A stretch of DNA of 23,806 bases from Pseudomonadota bacterium (GCA_022567015.1 JADFHR010000011.1:1-23806), one strand, 5' to 3'. Shown: positions 7,962-15,509, numbered from the stretch's first letter. Translations and numbers: made by a program. The notes: generated by a model from the sequence alone, not told the origin.

Positions 7962-7987
7962 GGTGAGGGCGCCGAAGCGCCCTCACC
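7962..7987 (-). terminator. Intra-operon UUCG hairpin between dctP and dctQ
   Basis: GGTGAGGGCGC and GCGCCCTCACC form a perfect 11-bp stem closed, on the minus-strand transcript, by a C(UUCG)G tetraloop. It lies 11 bp after the dctP stop. With no U-run it is more likely a 3'-end stabiliser or partial attenuator than a full terminator. Confidence 0.65.
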
Positions 7988-7998
7988 CGTATGGTAGC

Positions 7999-9054
7999 CT
8001 AGCCCTTCGTATTGCGATAGCGGGCCGCGTCTTTCCAGAGTTCCTCGAACTCCTGCTGGGATTTCCAGGCCTTGGCAAACCAGGGATTTCCCTTGGCCTG
8101 TTCCGCGGCCCATTCCCTGCCCAGCTTCTTGGCCTGGATTTGGACCGACTCGTCCAGCTCGATGATCACGTTGCCGGCCTTGCGGTAGAAATCCAGGGCC
8201 TTGGCGTCCTCGTGGCCGATCCGGGTCCAGCTCTCGAAGGTGACCATCTTCGCGGCCAATTCAACGAGTGCCTTGTCGCGATCGGAGATCTTGTTCCAGG
8301 CTTTCTTGTTGAACAGCATCTCGAACGGCGCCACGGGCTGATGAACGCCGGGGATGATGACGTATTTGGCGATCTTGTGGAATCCCGCCGAGATGTTCTC
8401 ATATAGGGTGCCCCACTCGGTCGCATCGATCACACCGCGCTCGAGCGACGTGTAGACCTCGCCCCCCGGCATGGTGACCGGCGCGGCGCCCAGGGTCTTG
8501 GAGATCTCGAGCCAGGCGCCGGCGGTGCGGATCTTCAGGCCCTTGAGGTCGGCCAAGGTGCGAACGGCCTTGCGCGAGTGCAGGAAGGCTTCGGCGGTGC
8601 GGATGAAGGCCGGCATCGAGATGACACCGAACTTCTCGTCACGGAATTTCCGCCACATCTCGAGCCCCCCGGCCTCGTAGAGCCAGTGAAGCATGCGCTC
8701 CGAATCCATGCTGCCGGCGAAGCCGCCGAACACCACGGTGGTCTTGTCGCGGCCCCAGTCGTAGCCCATCCAGGTGTGGCCGACTTCGGCGACGCCCTTG
8801 CGCACGGTTTCGGAAACCTTGAGCGCCGAGCCAAGCTGCCCCCCGGGAAAGACCTGGATCTCGATCCGCCCGTCGGTCAGGAACTTGACCTTTTCGGCGA
8901 ACGCCTTGGCCCCGATTTCCATCAGCGGCCCGCCGCCCCAGCTGGTCGCCATTTTCCATTTCGTCTCGGCGGCAAGGCCGTCGTTCGACAGCCCCAGGCT
9001 GATGCCAATCCCCGTGGCCGCCGCAAGCAGCGTTAATTTTCGAAAAAGCGTCAT
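7999..9054 (-). CDS. dctP: TRAP transporter solute-binding protein, DctP family
   Basis: A 351-residue periplasmic binding protein. The signal peptide ends around residue 29 (GLAAE). Family features include WGGGPLMEIGAKAFAEKV, the TDGRIEIQVFPGGQLG strand-helix (about 60-75), LADLKGLKIRT (about 168-178) and GVIDATEWG (about 208-216). In DctP proteins an Arg of the LKIR element usually clamps a substrate carboxylate, which suggests an organic acid ligand. The WGGGP start and overall layout resemble the TakP/2-oxoacid branch, but that is a weak guide. GGGAGG six bases before the ATG sets the start. It is the first gene of dctPQM, with a 126-bp upstream gap that includes a perfect 16-bp palindrome, GGAGAGCCGGCTCTCC (9121-9136). 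Confidence 0.94.
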   Translation of the reverse strand: MTLFRKLTLLAAATGIGISLGLSNDGLAAETKWKMATSWGGGPLMEIGAKAFAEKVKFLTDGRIEIQVFPGGQLGSALKVSETVRKGVAEVGHTWMGYDWGRDKTTVVFGGFAGSMDSERMLHWLYEAGGLEMWRKFRDEKFGVISMPAFIRTAEAFLHSRKAVRTLADLKGLKIRTAGAWLEISKTLGAAPVTMPGGEVYTSLERGVIDATEWGTLYENISAGFHKIAKYVIIPGVHQPVAPFEMLFNKKAWNKISDRDKALVELAAKMVTFESWTRIGHEDAKALDFYRKAGNVIIELDESVQIQAKKLGREWAAEQAKGNPWFAKAWKSQQEFEELWKDAARYRNTKG

Positions 9055-9180
9055 GAATCCCTCCCTGTTTTAACCGGTGATTTTTTTCGCGCCCTGCATC
9101 CTCGACCCCCGGTCCCGATAGGAGAGCCGGCTCTCCGCGGACCGCGGAAGGCAGGGCGTTTCGGCGGCGATTGTCCGGAT

Positions 9181-9489
9181 TTACCTCGCCTCGTCGTCTG
9201 TGATTCCGGCCAGCGCCTTGTCGATGTCCTTGCTTGTTATCTCCCAGTCGTTGTCGAGATTCGCCACCACCTCGCGCATGAAGCGGTCACAGAGCCGGAG
9301 CGCCTTCTGGTCATCGCCCAAGTGATCGGCAAGCAAGGCCAAGGCAAGTTGTGACGGCTCGGCCCCTTCGTAGGTCCACTCAAAACCCCCGTTGGTGAAT
9401 TTCCTGAGGTCATAACGCTCGCCGAGGGGCCTGCCATCGACCAGTACCCGGATGCCATCTATCGTGCGGGATCCGGTGTACGACTTCAT
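9181..9489 (-). CDS. DUF6166-like hypothetical protein
   Basis: A 102-residue protein with a YTGSRTIDGIRVLVDGRPL opening and the central GFEWTYEGAEPSQLALALL, which looks like the conserved core of DUF6166, where the usual form is GFEWGYGGSGPAQLALAIL. It ends in a charged helix (FMREVVANL). Function is unknown for this family; members are often next to mobile or accessory genes. The ATG has GGGGGAGCG immediately upstream. It is divergent from the hemerythrin gene and lies upstream of dctP on the same strand. Confidence 0.75.
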   Translation of the reverse strand: MKSYTGSRTIDGIRVLVDGRPLGERYDLRKFTNGGFEWTYEGAEPSQLALALLADHLGDDQKALRLCDRFMREVVANLDNDWEITSKDIDKALAGITDDEAR

Positions 9490-9655
9490 CGCTCCCCCAT
9501 CCCCGTGTTTGGCGCTAGCTGATATATCTGTAGTATGCTAATGGTGCGCCGTGCGAAAGTAAAGTGGAGAGCGACCTTGCATCCCCGCGTGGCGCCGCGT
9601 CCCGGGGCACGGCGCCGCGCCGGAACTTTTCGAATGGGAAGCACGCTGCCGAGGC

Positions 9656-10222
9656 ATGTCCCACCCGATCGAGACCATCAAGACCGAACACCGGAACCTC
9701 GACCGGGTCCTCGAAGTGCTCGAGGACTCGGTGGCCGCCCTCGCGGCGGCGGGGACGAAACCGGACCTCGACCTCCTGTACTCGACCCTCTATTACATCC
9801 GCGTATTCCCGGACAAACTGCACCACCCCAAGGAAGAGGAGTACCTCTTCAAGGCCCTCCGGCGGCGCCAGCCGGACTCCGCGGCACTCCTCGATGAACT
9901 CGAGAAACAGCACGCCGAGGGCGCCCGGCTGATCACCGAGCTTGAACGGGCCCTGACGGCGTACGACCGCGACTACCCCGACGGTCTCGCCGTGCTTCAG
10001 GAAGCGACGCGAACCTACGTCGACGCACAGCGGGAACACATCGGCAAGGAGGAACGCGAGGTCCTGCCCCTGGCCCGGGAGTCCCTGAACGAAGAGGACT
10101 GGGGCGACATAAGCCGGGCCTTCGCCACGAACAGCGACCCGATGTTCGGCGACAACCTGGAGACCGGCTTCCGGGCCCTTTTCGAGCGCATTACACGCAG
10201 GGCAGAACCTTCCGGGCCGTAA
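9656..10222 (+). CDS. Hemerythrin-domain (HHE cation-binding) protein
   Basis: A 188-residue all-helical protein. Potential di-iron ligands are His12 (TEHRNL), His56/His57 with Glu61 (LHHPKEEE), His86 (EKQHAEG) and His128 with Glu132 (REHIGKEE), which is the spacing of bacterial hemerythrins. The C-terminal 45 residues form a charged tail. Such proteins bind O2, sense redox or NO, or store iron; the cytosolic location is inferred from the lack of a signal. The start at 9656 is the first codon of the conserved HPIETIKTEH helix; its ribosome binding site is weak (GAGGC). A short terminator follows 28 bp after the stop. Confidence 0.9.
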   Translation: MSHPIETIKTEHRNLDRVLEVLEDSVAALAAAGTKPDLDLLYSTLYYIRVFPDKLHHPKEEEYLFKALRRRQPDSAALLDELEKQHAEGARLITELERALTAYDRDYPDGLAVLQEATRTYVDAQREHIGKEEREVLPLARESLNEEDWGDISRAFATNSDPMFGDNLETGFRALFERITRRAEPSGP

Positions 10223-10250
10223 TGCCGTGAACCGATTATAGAAGGCCGGC

Positions 10251-10267
10251 GGGGCGTCGCCCCTTTT
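10251..10267 (+). terminator. Rho-independent terminator after the hemerythrin gene
   Basis: GGGGC-GTC-GCCCC followed by TTTT, 28 bp past the stop codon. The stem is short (5 bp) but G/C only. Confidence 0.55.
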
Positions 10268-10275
10268 GATCCCCA

Positions 10276-10357
10276 CCAAGGGCCGGCCCTTGGAACCCCA
10301 TAAACGAAGGCCAGGGGTTTTCGAGCCCCCTGGCGGAGGCGTGGGGGCAGAGCCCCC
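10276..10357. repeat. Cluster of three G/C palindromes between convergent genes
   Basis: Three successive hairpins: the perfect palindrome CCAAGGGCCGGCCCTTGG (10276-10293), CCAGGGG/CCCCTGG arms (10311-10333) and GGGGGC/GCCCCC arms (10343-10357). They fill the gap between the convergent hemerythrin and GntR genes. This type of G-run/C-run intergenic element is common in alphaproteobacteria and may act as a bidirectional terminator. Confidence 0.6.
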
Positions 10358-10364
10358 CGCGGCC

Positions 10365-11075
10365 CTACGACGCGGCGAGGGGACGTTTTTGTCCGCTCCC
10401 GGCCGGCGTCCCGATTTCCAGGGTCGCCCGGGTAAAGGCCTCGACGTAGTCGATCAGCTCGTCCGAAGCCCGTCCCGCCTCGTCGGGGTCGCCCTGGGCG
10501 ATGGCGCGGGCAAACCGGGCATGCAGGCCGGCGCAGAGCGGCAGGTCGGCCGCCTCCTTGTAATGCATGTACCAGAACCGGCGTGACATTCCGTGCATCA
10601 GCCCCATCGCGCGGCTCGCATACTCGTTACGGGCAGCCTTCGAGACCAGCATGTTCAGGGCGTAATCGAAACGCATGAAACTGATATCGTCGCTGTCGCG
10701 CGCCGTCTTTTCCATGCCGTCGGCGATGTCGACGAACCGGGCCTTTTCTTCTTCCGTCTGGCGCATGGTGGCTCTTCGCGCCATCAGCCGTTCCAGCTCG
10801 CGCCGCACCTCGAGCACAAGCAGTTGCTTGCGCGGATTGATCTCGGAAACCAGGATGCCCTTGCGCGGCAGGATGACGACGAGGCCTTCCCGGGCAAGCC
10901 GCTGCAACGCCTCGCGGATCGGCGTCCGGCCGAACCCCAGATCGCTGGCAAGCACGCCCTCCGAGAGCACGGCGCCGGGCTCCAGCCGGAGCGTTACGAC
11001 CAACTCTTCGAGCTGATTGTAGGCGCGGTCGGCCAGGCTCAATTTTCCGGGTCTTATGTGTTGAACCTTGGGCAT
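10365..11075 (-). CDS. GntR-family transcriptional regulator, FCD subfamily
   Basis: A 236-residue regulator. The winged helix (about residues 12-76) contains AYNQLEELVV, LSEGVLASDLGFGRTPIREALQRLAREGLV and the RKGILV wing, the standard GntR DNA-binding signature. The C-terminal all-helical FCD ligand domain spans about 85-215. FCD proteins often hold a metal with Asp and three His; here the usual DxxFH reads DYALN and the last His is not evident, so the metal site may be partly lost. Its ATG has GGAG at good distance. It is 75 bp downstream of the PanB-like gene and probably cotranscribed. FCD regulators normally repress local catabolic genes and respond to an organic acid, which fits the nearby TRAP system. 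Confidence 0.92.
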   Translation of the reverse strand: MPKVQHIRPGKLSLADRAYNQLEELVVTLRLEPGAVLSEGVLASDLGFGRTPIREALQRLAREGLVVILPRKGILVSEINPRKQLLVLEVRRELERLMARRATMRQTEEEKARFVDIADGMEKTARDSDDISFMRFDYALNMLVSKAARNEYASRAMGLMHGMSRRFWYMHYKEAADLPLCAGLHARFARAIAQGDPDEAGRASDELIDYVEAFTRATLEIGTPAGSGQKRPLAAS

Positions 11076-11150
11076 CGGTATCTCCAGCCGGCGCAGTGGA
11101 CGATCCTGTGTCGATCGGCCGCAAGGGCGCAGGAAAGACGATCACATCTG

Positions 11151-12029
11151 TCACATCTGTCGGCGGTTCTCGACCATGGATGCGAACTTCTCGTATTCCT
11201 CCTCGCTCACGGCGTAGGTATGGTCCTCTTCGGGAAAGGTCCCGTCCTTGACTTCCCTGACATATCGGGAAATTCCGTCGACCGCCACCTCGGTCAGGTT
11301 GGCAAAGCGTTTGGTGAATTTCGGCTTGAAATCCGTAAACACGCCCAAGAGGTCGTGACAGAGCAGAATTTGGCCGTCGGTCCCGGCGCCGGCGCCGATT
11401 CCGATGGTCGGGATTTCCAGCTGCCGGGAAATCAACGTGGCGATTTTTCCCGGAACCGCTTCGAACTCGAGCATGAAGCATCCCGCGTCTTCGATCGCCA
11501 GCGCGTCCTCGAGAATTTTCATCGCGGCGTCGGCGGTCCGGCCCTGGATCTTGAAACCCCCGAAGACGGCTATCGTGTGGGGCGTCAGCCCGATGTGGGA
11601 CGCGGTCGGTATCCCTGCATCCACCAGCGTCCGCAAAATGTGAGCCTGGCTCTTGCCGCCTTGCGGCTTCACCGCGTCGCTGGCCGCTTCCTGCATGAAA
11701 CGGGCGGCGTTTTCGAGGGCACGGTCCGGGGTGTTGTAACTCTGGTAGGGCATGCAGCCGAGGACGAACGTATTGGGCGCGCCGCGGCGAACCGCCAGGG
11801 CGTGCATGATCATCATGTCCATGGTGGCCGGGATCGTATTGGGATGGCCGTGCGCGATCATGGCCAGGCTATCACCAACCACCGCGACATCGACCCCGCC
11901 CACCTCCGCCCACTTTGCCGAGGTGTAATCGGGCACCGACATGTAAACCATCTTTTCGCCGGTCTTCTTCGATTCACGGATTTCGGTGATCGACCGCTTT
12001 TTCCTCTCTTGCCCGCCCTCCCCGGCCAT
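11151..12029 (-). CDS. panB: Divergent PanB-family protein (ketopantoate hydroxymethyltransferase-like)
   Basis: A 292-residue TIM-barrel protein of the PanB family. In pantothenate synthesis PanB transfers a hydroxymethyl group from methylene-tetrahydrofolate to 2-oxoisovalerate. The scaffold is clear: GDSLAM (52-57), GHPNTIPATMDMM (61-73), VRRGAPN (80-86), HIGLTPHTI (145-153), FGGFKIQGR (156-164) and TIGIGAGAGTDGQIL. Aligned by eye with remembered E. coli PanB, the metal residue Asp45 is kept (Asp53), but Asp84 becomes Cys92 in LGCMPY and Glu114 becomes Gln123 in VKPQGG; catalytic Glu181 appears kept as Glu190. A housekeeping role is therefore doubtful. It leads a two-gene unit with the GntR regulator near TRAP and TPP-enzyme genes. 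A different aldol or lyase reaction on a 2-oxo acid is the likelier role (inference). Confidence 0.88.
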   Translation of the reverse strand: MAGEGGQERKKRSITEIRESKKTGEKMVYMSVPDYTSAKWAEVGGVDVAVVGDSLAMIAHGHPNTIPATMDMMIMHALAVRRGAPNTFVLGCMPYQSYNTPDRALENAARFMQEAASDAVKPQGGKSQAHILRTLVDAGIPTASHIGLTPHTIAVFGGFKIQGRTADAAMKILEDALAIEDAGCFMLEFEAVPGKIATLISRQLEIPTIGIGAGAGTDGQILLCHDLLGVFTDFKPKFTKRFANLTEVAVDGISRYVREVKDGTFPEEDHTYAVSEEEYEKFASMVENRRQM

Positions 12030-12050
12030 TACGGCTGTTTCCCTCTGATC

Positions 12051-12066
12051 AATCGGTGATATATTA
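12051..12066 (-). promoter_or_regulatory. AT-rich site just upstream of the PanB-like gene
   Basis: The sequence AATCGGTGATATATTA lies 22 bases before the start codon. TGATATATTA also occurs inside the palindrome at 6019-6028, and AAYCGGTGATWT recurs at 9072-9083, 18 bases before dctP. It may be part of a promoter (TTAATATAT on the minus strand) or a regulator site. No clear dyad is present. Confidence 0.3.
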
Positions 12067-12259
12067 AGCCGTATGTTTTAACACACGACGCGTGGGGGTC
12101 AAGGCGCGCACCCGTACGCAGGGGGATCCGCCATCACCGCCTGGCGTCGCCGGCCGGCGCGACGAGCCCGTCAACGCACCGTACAGGAGACCCGAGAATC
12201 CGATACTATCCGCCGGACGAAGGAATCTCGTCCGGTCCAGATGGAGGGAATTTCAGACC

Positions 12260-12445
12260 ATGCCGAAAAACATCCGGGCGATGCTTTCCGTCATTGTCGC
12301 TTTGGTGGGGGCCGTCACCTTCTATGTCGAAATGCAGGCCGGCGCCGGCGCGCTTAAATGGGTCGTGCTCGCCTTGGCGGCGTTCATGATCTACGCCGTG
12401 TGGCTGTTTCCCGAGGCCAAGGAGCGAAACGACAATGGCGCGTAG
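12260..12445 (+). CDS. Small two-span membrane protein, unknown function
   Basis: A 61-residue product starting MPKNIRAMLS with hydrophobic spans at about 7-22 and 32-49 and a charged tail (EAKERNDNGA). GGAGGGAA precedes the ATG at a usual distance, which supports this start over longer in-frame options. The stop is only 2 bp from the stop of the convergent TPP-enzyme gene. I do not recognise a family. The clean ribosome binding site and membrane-protein composition make it a believable gene. Confidence 0.65.
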   Translation: MPKNIRAMLSVIVALVGAVTFYVEMQAGAGALKWVVLALAAFMIYAVWLFPEAKERNDNGA

Positions 12446-12447
12446 GG

Positions 12448-13593
12448 TTAGGACGCACTCGACGCCAGAAACGCCTTGAAGCGGCGCGCCACCTGGTCCG
12501 GCGGCACGGTCGGACGACCGAGTTCGTCGAGGCTGCCCGGCTGGATCCGCAGATGGATCATGTGCGGACCGGCGGCGCCGAACGCCCCGGCGAGCGCCCT
12601 GCCGAATCCGCCAAGGTCGTCGACCGACACCCCGGTCGCATAGCCGCAGGCGAGCGCGACCCGGGCGAAATCGACGCCCGGGGAAACGGTCGCCTGCCCC
12701 CCGGTCGAATCGTGCACGCCGTTGTCGAGCAGGACATGCACGAGGTTCGCCGGAGCCTGCATGCCTATCGTCGCCAGGTTGCCCATCTTCATGAGCGCCG
12801 CCCCGTCGCCGTCGAGCACGATCACGGGACGCGAGACGTTAAGGGCCACGCCCAGCCCCATTGCGCTGGCGCACCCCATGGAGCCCACCTGGTACAGATG
12901 CTGCCCGCGGTCCGCCAGGGTGAAAAGCTCGCGCCCGCATTTTCCGGTGGTCGCGATGAACGCGGCGGACTCGGGCGCCGACTCCAGCACGCGCTCGAGG
13001 GCCGCAAAGCGGGTCGGGCGCTCGCCGCCCGTGGTCAGGTCCTCCAGCCGGCCGCCGCGGGGTGCCGCCGCCGGCGCCTGTTCCAGCTCCGCGGACGCGA
13101 CCGACCCCTTTTCCATGATGAAGGCGTAGGGCAGACCGGTTTCGTCCATGGCGGCCCGCGCCGCGTCGAGGGCGGGGCGCACGTCGGAGGGGGCCTTGGG
13201 AAAGGGCGCATGGGGGACGCCGATATCGTCCAGGAGCGGACCGGTGATGCGGCCCATCATGGCGTGCTGGGGTTCGTCCTCCAGGCCCGGCTGGCCGCGC
13301 CAGGTAACGATGATCAGGGTGGGAATGCGAAAAGGCCGGTTCAGCGAGGTAAGGGGATTGATCGCGTTTCCAAGACCGGAATTCTGGCACATCATCACCG
13401 TCCGCCGGCCCGCCAGCCACGCGCCGGCCGCGATGGCCGTGGCTTCGCCCTCGCTGGCGGCACCCACATAGATCAGGTCCGGACGGCTGATGACCCGGTT
13501 GATGACCGGTGTCAGAAACGAGCACGGGACGCCGGTATAGAAATCGAATCCGGCGGCGGCGCCCGGATCGAGAAAGTCGTCGGCCCGAATCAC
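12448..13593 (-). CDS. TPP-dependent decarboxylase, phosphonopyruvate/sulfopyruvate decarboxylase-like
   Basis: A 381-residue thiamine-diphosphate enzyme with both halves in one chain. The N-terminal pyrimidine-binding half has FDFYTGVPCSFLTPVINRV (17-35), the catalytic Glu in AASEGEATAIAAG (Glu48) and QNSGLGNAINPLTSL (70-84). The C-terminal half has the TPP/Mg motif starting GDG (262-264) and ending LLDNGVHDSTGG (288-299). This layout fits the Ppd (AepY) family, which makes phosphonoacetaldehyde from phosphonopyruvate; sulfopyruvate decarboxylases are close relatives. No PEP mutase is visible in the window, so another 3-substituted pyruvate is equally possible. The start is a GTG at 13593 where family similarity begins; no obvious ribosome binding site precedes it. 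Confidence 0.85.
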   Translation of the reverse strand: MIRADDFLDPGAAAGFDFYTGVPCSFLTPVINRVISRPDLIYVGAASEGEATAIAAGAWLAGRRTVMMCQNSGLGNAINPLTSLNRPFRIPTLIIVTWRGQPGLEDEPQHAMMGRITGPLLDDIGVPHAPFPKAPSDVRPALDAARAAMDETGLPYAFIMEKGSVASAELEQAPAAAPRGGRLEDLTTGGERPTRFAALERVLESAPESAAFIATTGKCGRELFTLADRGQHLYQVGSMGCASAMGLGVALNVSRPVIVLDGDGAALMKMGNLATIGMQAPANLVHVLLDNGVHDSTGGQATVSPGVDFARVALACGYATGVSVDDLGGFGRALAGAFGAAGPHMIHLRIQPGSLDELGRPTVPPDQVARRFKAFLASSAS

Positions 13594-13886
13594 AGCAGGT
13601 TTCGTGCCCGGGCCGGGTGCGGCGGGTCGTCCCTGCCGAGGCGGCGAAACCGCGCCGTTTTCGGTAGTCGGTCGCTAGCGGGGTATTCGGCGAGCGCGGC
13701 GTTTGCTGTCATTCGTGTATCCCCCCATCGGCGGCTACATACATTGGCCCGCAATCGGTTTCAAGACCGCGTCGCGGCCATGATGTCGATGGGCTTGCGT
13801 GACCCGCCCTTTCCCCTGTGCGGGCCGGGCATGGGAATCCGATCGGCGGCACGGTTGGGGAGCATCCGGAAAGGACAGGCGGGCCG
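13594..13886. other. Intergenic region, no gene seen
   Basis: About 290 bp lie between the TPP enzyme (leftward, starts 13593) and the end of the ArsR-rhodanese gene (leftward, ends 13887). I see no convincing reading frame, hairpin terminator or repeat. It presumably contains the TPP-enzyme promoter. Confidence 0.5.
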
Positions 13887-14558
13887 TCAGGCGGTCAGCG
13901 CCGTTTCCACCGGCCGGCCGGCGGCCTTCCATTCGGGATAGCCGTCGACCAGCCGGCGCACCGCGAACCCCCGCCCGCGAAGCGCCGCCACCGCCTCGAA
14001 GGAAAGGACGCAGTACGGGCCGCGGCAATAGGCGACGATGTCCCGGCGCGGCGACAATTCCTGAAGACGCTTCTCAAGCTCGCGCAGGGGAATATTGATC
14101 GCGCCCGGCAGGTGCCCGGCGGCGAACTCTTCTGCGGGACGCACGTCGAGCAGGGTCACCGATCCGCTCCGCATGCGCTTGATCAGTTCGTCGTGCGACA
14201 CCGGCTCGAGGCTGTCGCGCTCGCGGAAGTACCCGTCCAGAAGCTTCTGCACCTCGGCCACGTTCCTCTCGGCGATCCGCCTGAGCGCCGAGAGAACGTC
14301 GACCACGGCTTCGTCGGCGAGCCGGTACAGAACATGCTTGCCGTCCCTGCGGAAGTCCAGGAGTCCGGCGCGGTACAACCGCTGAAGGTGCTGCGACGCG
14401 TTGCCCACCGAGAGACCGGCCAGCCGGGCCACGGAGTCTACGCCGCGCTCCCCCTGGCCGAGCAGCTCGAGGATTTCCAGGCGGTGCGGATGACCCAGGG
14501 CCTTGGCCACGGCCGCGAAGTGGAACAACAGCGCGTGCTTCGGGCTTTCACTTGACAT
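13887..14558 (-). CDS. ArsR-family regulator fused to a rhodanese domain
   Basis: A 223-residue fusion. Residues about 14-95 are an ArsR-type winged helix (AKALGHPHRLEILELLGQGERGV, then LSVGNASQHLQRLYRAGLL and the RRDGKHVLYRL wing). Residues about 118-218 are a rhodanese domain with LLDVRPAEEFAAGHLPGAINIP and the active loop YCRGPYC, in which Cys178 is the predicted persulfide-carrying cysteine and Cys183 is a second thiol. ArsR-rhodanese fusions are thought to sense or handle sulfane sulfur, the rhodanese passing persulfide to or from the switch. The ATG at 14558 is preferred over a TTG three codons upstream. It is divergent from a sterol-desaturase-family gene, with an inverted repeat between them. 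Confidence 0.93.
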   Translation of the reverse strand: MSSESPKHALLFHFAAVAKALGHPHRLEILELLGQGERGVDSVARLAGLSVGNASQHLQRLYRAGLLDFRRDGKHVLYRLADEAVVDVLSALRRIAERNVAEVQKLLDGYFRERDSLEPVSHDELIKRMRSGSVTLLDVRPAEEFAAGHLPGAINIPLRELEKRLQELSPRRDIVAYCRGPYCVLSFEAVAALRGRGFAVRRLVDGYPEWKAAGRPVETALTA

Positions 14559-14578
14559 GGCGCGCAAACCGCTATTAC

Positions 14579-14604
14579 ATCATTCCATAGAGTATTGGAA
14601 TGAT
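14579..14604. promoter_or_regulatory. Candidate operator between the ArsR-rhodanese gene and the divergent hydroxylase
   Basis: ATCATTCCA and TGGAATGAT form perfect 9-bp arms around 8 bases. The site lies 21 bp upstream of the regulator start and 63 bp upstream of the hydroxylase start, where an autoregulated ArsR repressor controlling both genes would bind. Confidence 0.65.
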
Positions 14605-14666
14605 GGCTTGACCGTGGGCCGCATGTCAAGGGCCGCCCGCCGCCGTGGCGCAAGCCCTGGAATACC

Positions 14667-15509
14667 ATGACGGAAACCATCTTCTCGAACGAGCCTGCCA
14701 TCCGGCTCGGGTTCTTCGTCGCCATATTCGCCCTCATGGCGGTGTGGGAAGCCGTCGCCCCGCGGCGGCCGCGGACGGTGTCCCGGCGGCTGCGCTGGCC
14801 GAACAATCTGGGTATCGTCGCCCTCAACACGGTTCTCCTGCGCATGGTCTTCCCGGCCGCCGCCGTCGGCCTGGCGCTGGCCGGGGAACGCCAGGGCTGG
14901 GGCCTGCTGAACGCCTTTGCCATGTCCCCATGGGTGGCCGTTCCCCTCGCCGTCGTGGTGCTCGACCTGGCGATCTACCTGCAGCATGTCATGGTCCACG
15001 CCGTCCCGGTCCTGTGGCGGCTGCACCGGATGCACCACGCCGATCTGGATGTCGACGTCACCACCGGAGCCCGGTTCCACCCGATCGAGATCCTGCTCTC
15101 CATGGGGATCAAGCTGGCGGTCGTCGCCGCCCTCGGCGCGCCGCCTCTCGCCGTGCTGATCTTCGAGGTTCTTCTCAACGCCACCTCGATGTTCAACCAC
15201 GGCAACGTCCGCATCGCCGGAAGACTGGACCGGATTCTGCGGTGGTTCGTCGTTACCCCGGACATGCACCGGGTGCATCACTCGGTGATACCGCGCGAAA
15301 CCAACAGCAACTTCGGGTTCAACCTGCCCTGGTGGGATCGATTGCTGGGAACCTACCGCGCCCGGCCCGCGGCCGGCCACCAGGGCATGACCATCGGCAT
15401 CGAGCAGTTCCGCACCCGGCGCGACCTGTGGCTCGACCGCATGCTGGCACAGCCTTTCGCCGGCCCGGTGGGCGACTATCCGCTGAGCCGGCGCGACGGC
15501 GCGCCGTGA
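14667..15509 (+). CDS. Sterol desaturase/fatty acid hydroxylase family protein
   Basis: A 280-residue membrane di-iron oxygenase, unlike the one at 4229-4999 in length and detail. Histidine boxes are HVMVH (107-111), HRMHH (120-124) and, near the C-terminus, HRVHH, plus lone His in FHPIE (138) and FNHGN. Hydrophobic spans lie at about 14-30, 48-70, 88-106 and 145-170. The layout is that of the Erg3/desaturase-type branch with a C-terminal SNFGFNLPWWDRLLGTY stretch. It is divergent from the ArsR-rhodanese regulator, so its expression may follow sulfur stress; genes of this family beside such regulators deserve comparison across genomes. The ribosome binding site is weak (CTGGAAT). Substrate is unknown. 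Confidence 0.9.
   Translation: MTETIFSNEPAIRLGFFVAIFALMAVWEAVAPRRPRTVSRRLRWPNNLGIVALNTVLLRMVFPAAAVGLALAGERQGWGLLNAFAMSPWVAVPLAVVVLDLAIYLQHVMVHAVPVLWRLHRMHHADLDVDVTTGARFHPIEILLSMGIKLAVVAALGAPPLAVLIFEVLLNATSMFNHGNVRIAGRLDRILRWFVVTPDMHRVHHSVIPRETNSNFGFNLPWWDRLLGTYRARPAAGHQGMTIGIEQFRTRRDLWLDRMLAQPFAGPVGDYPLSRRDGAP

Noticed and set aside
9520..9528. TGATATATC upstream of the DUF6166 gene as a third copy of the 6019/12057 motif
   Set aside because: Shares only eight bases with no dyad; too short to support a common operator.
12448..13593. Phosphonate biosynthesis cluster
   Set aside because: A Ppd-like enzyme alone is not enough; no PEP mutase is seen in the window, and sulfopyruvate or other substrates fit equally well.
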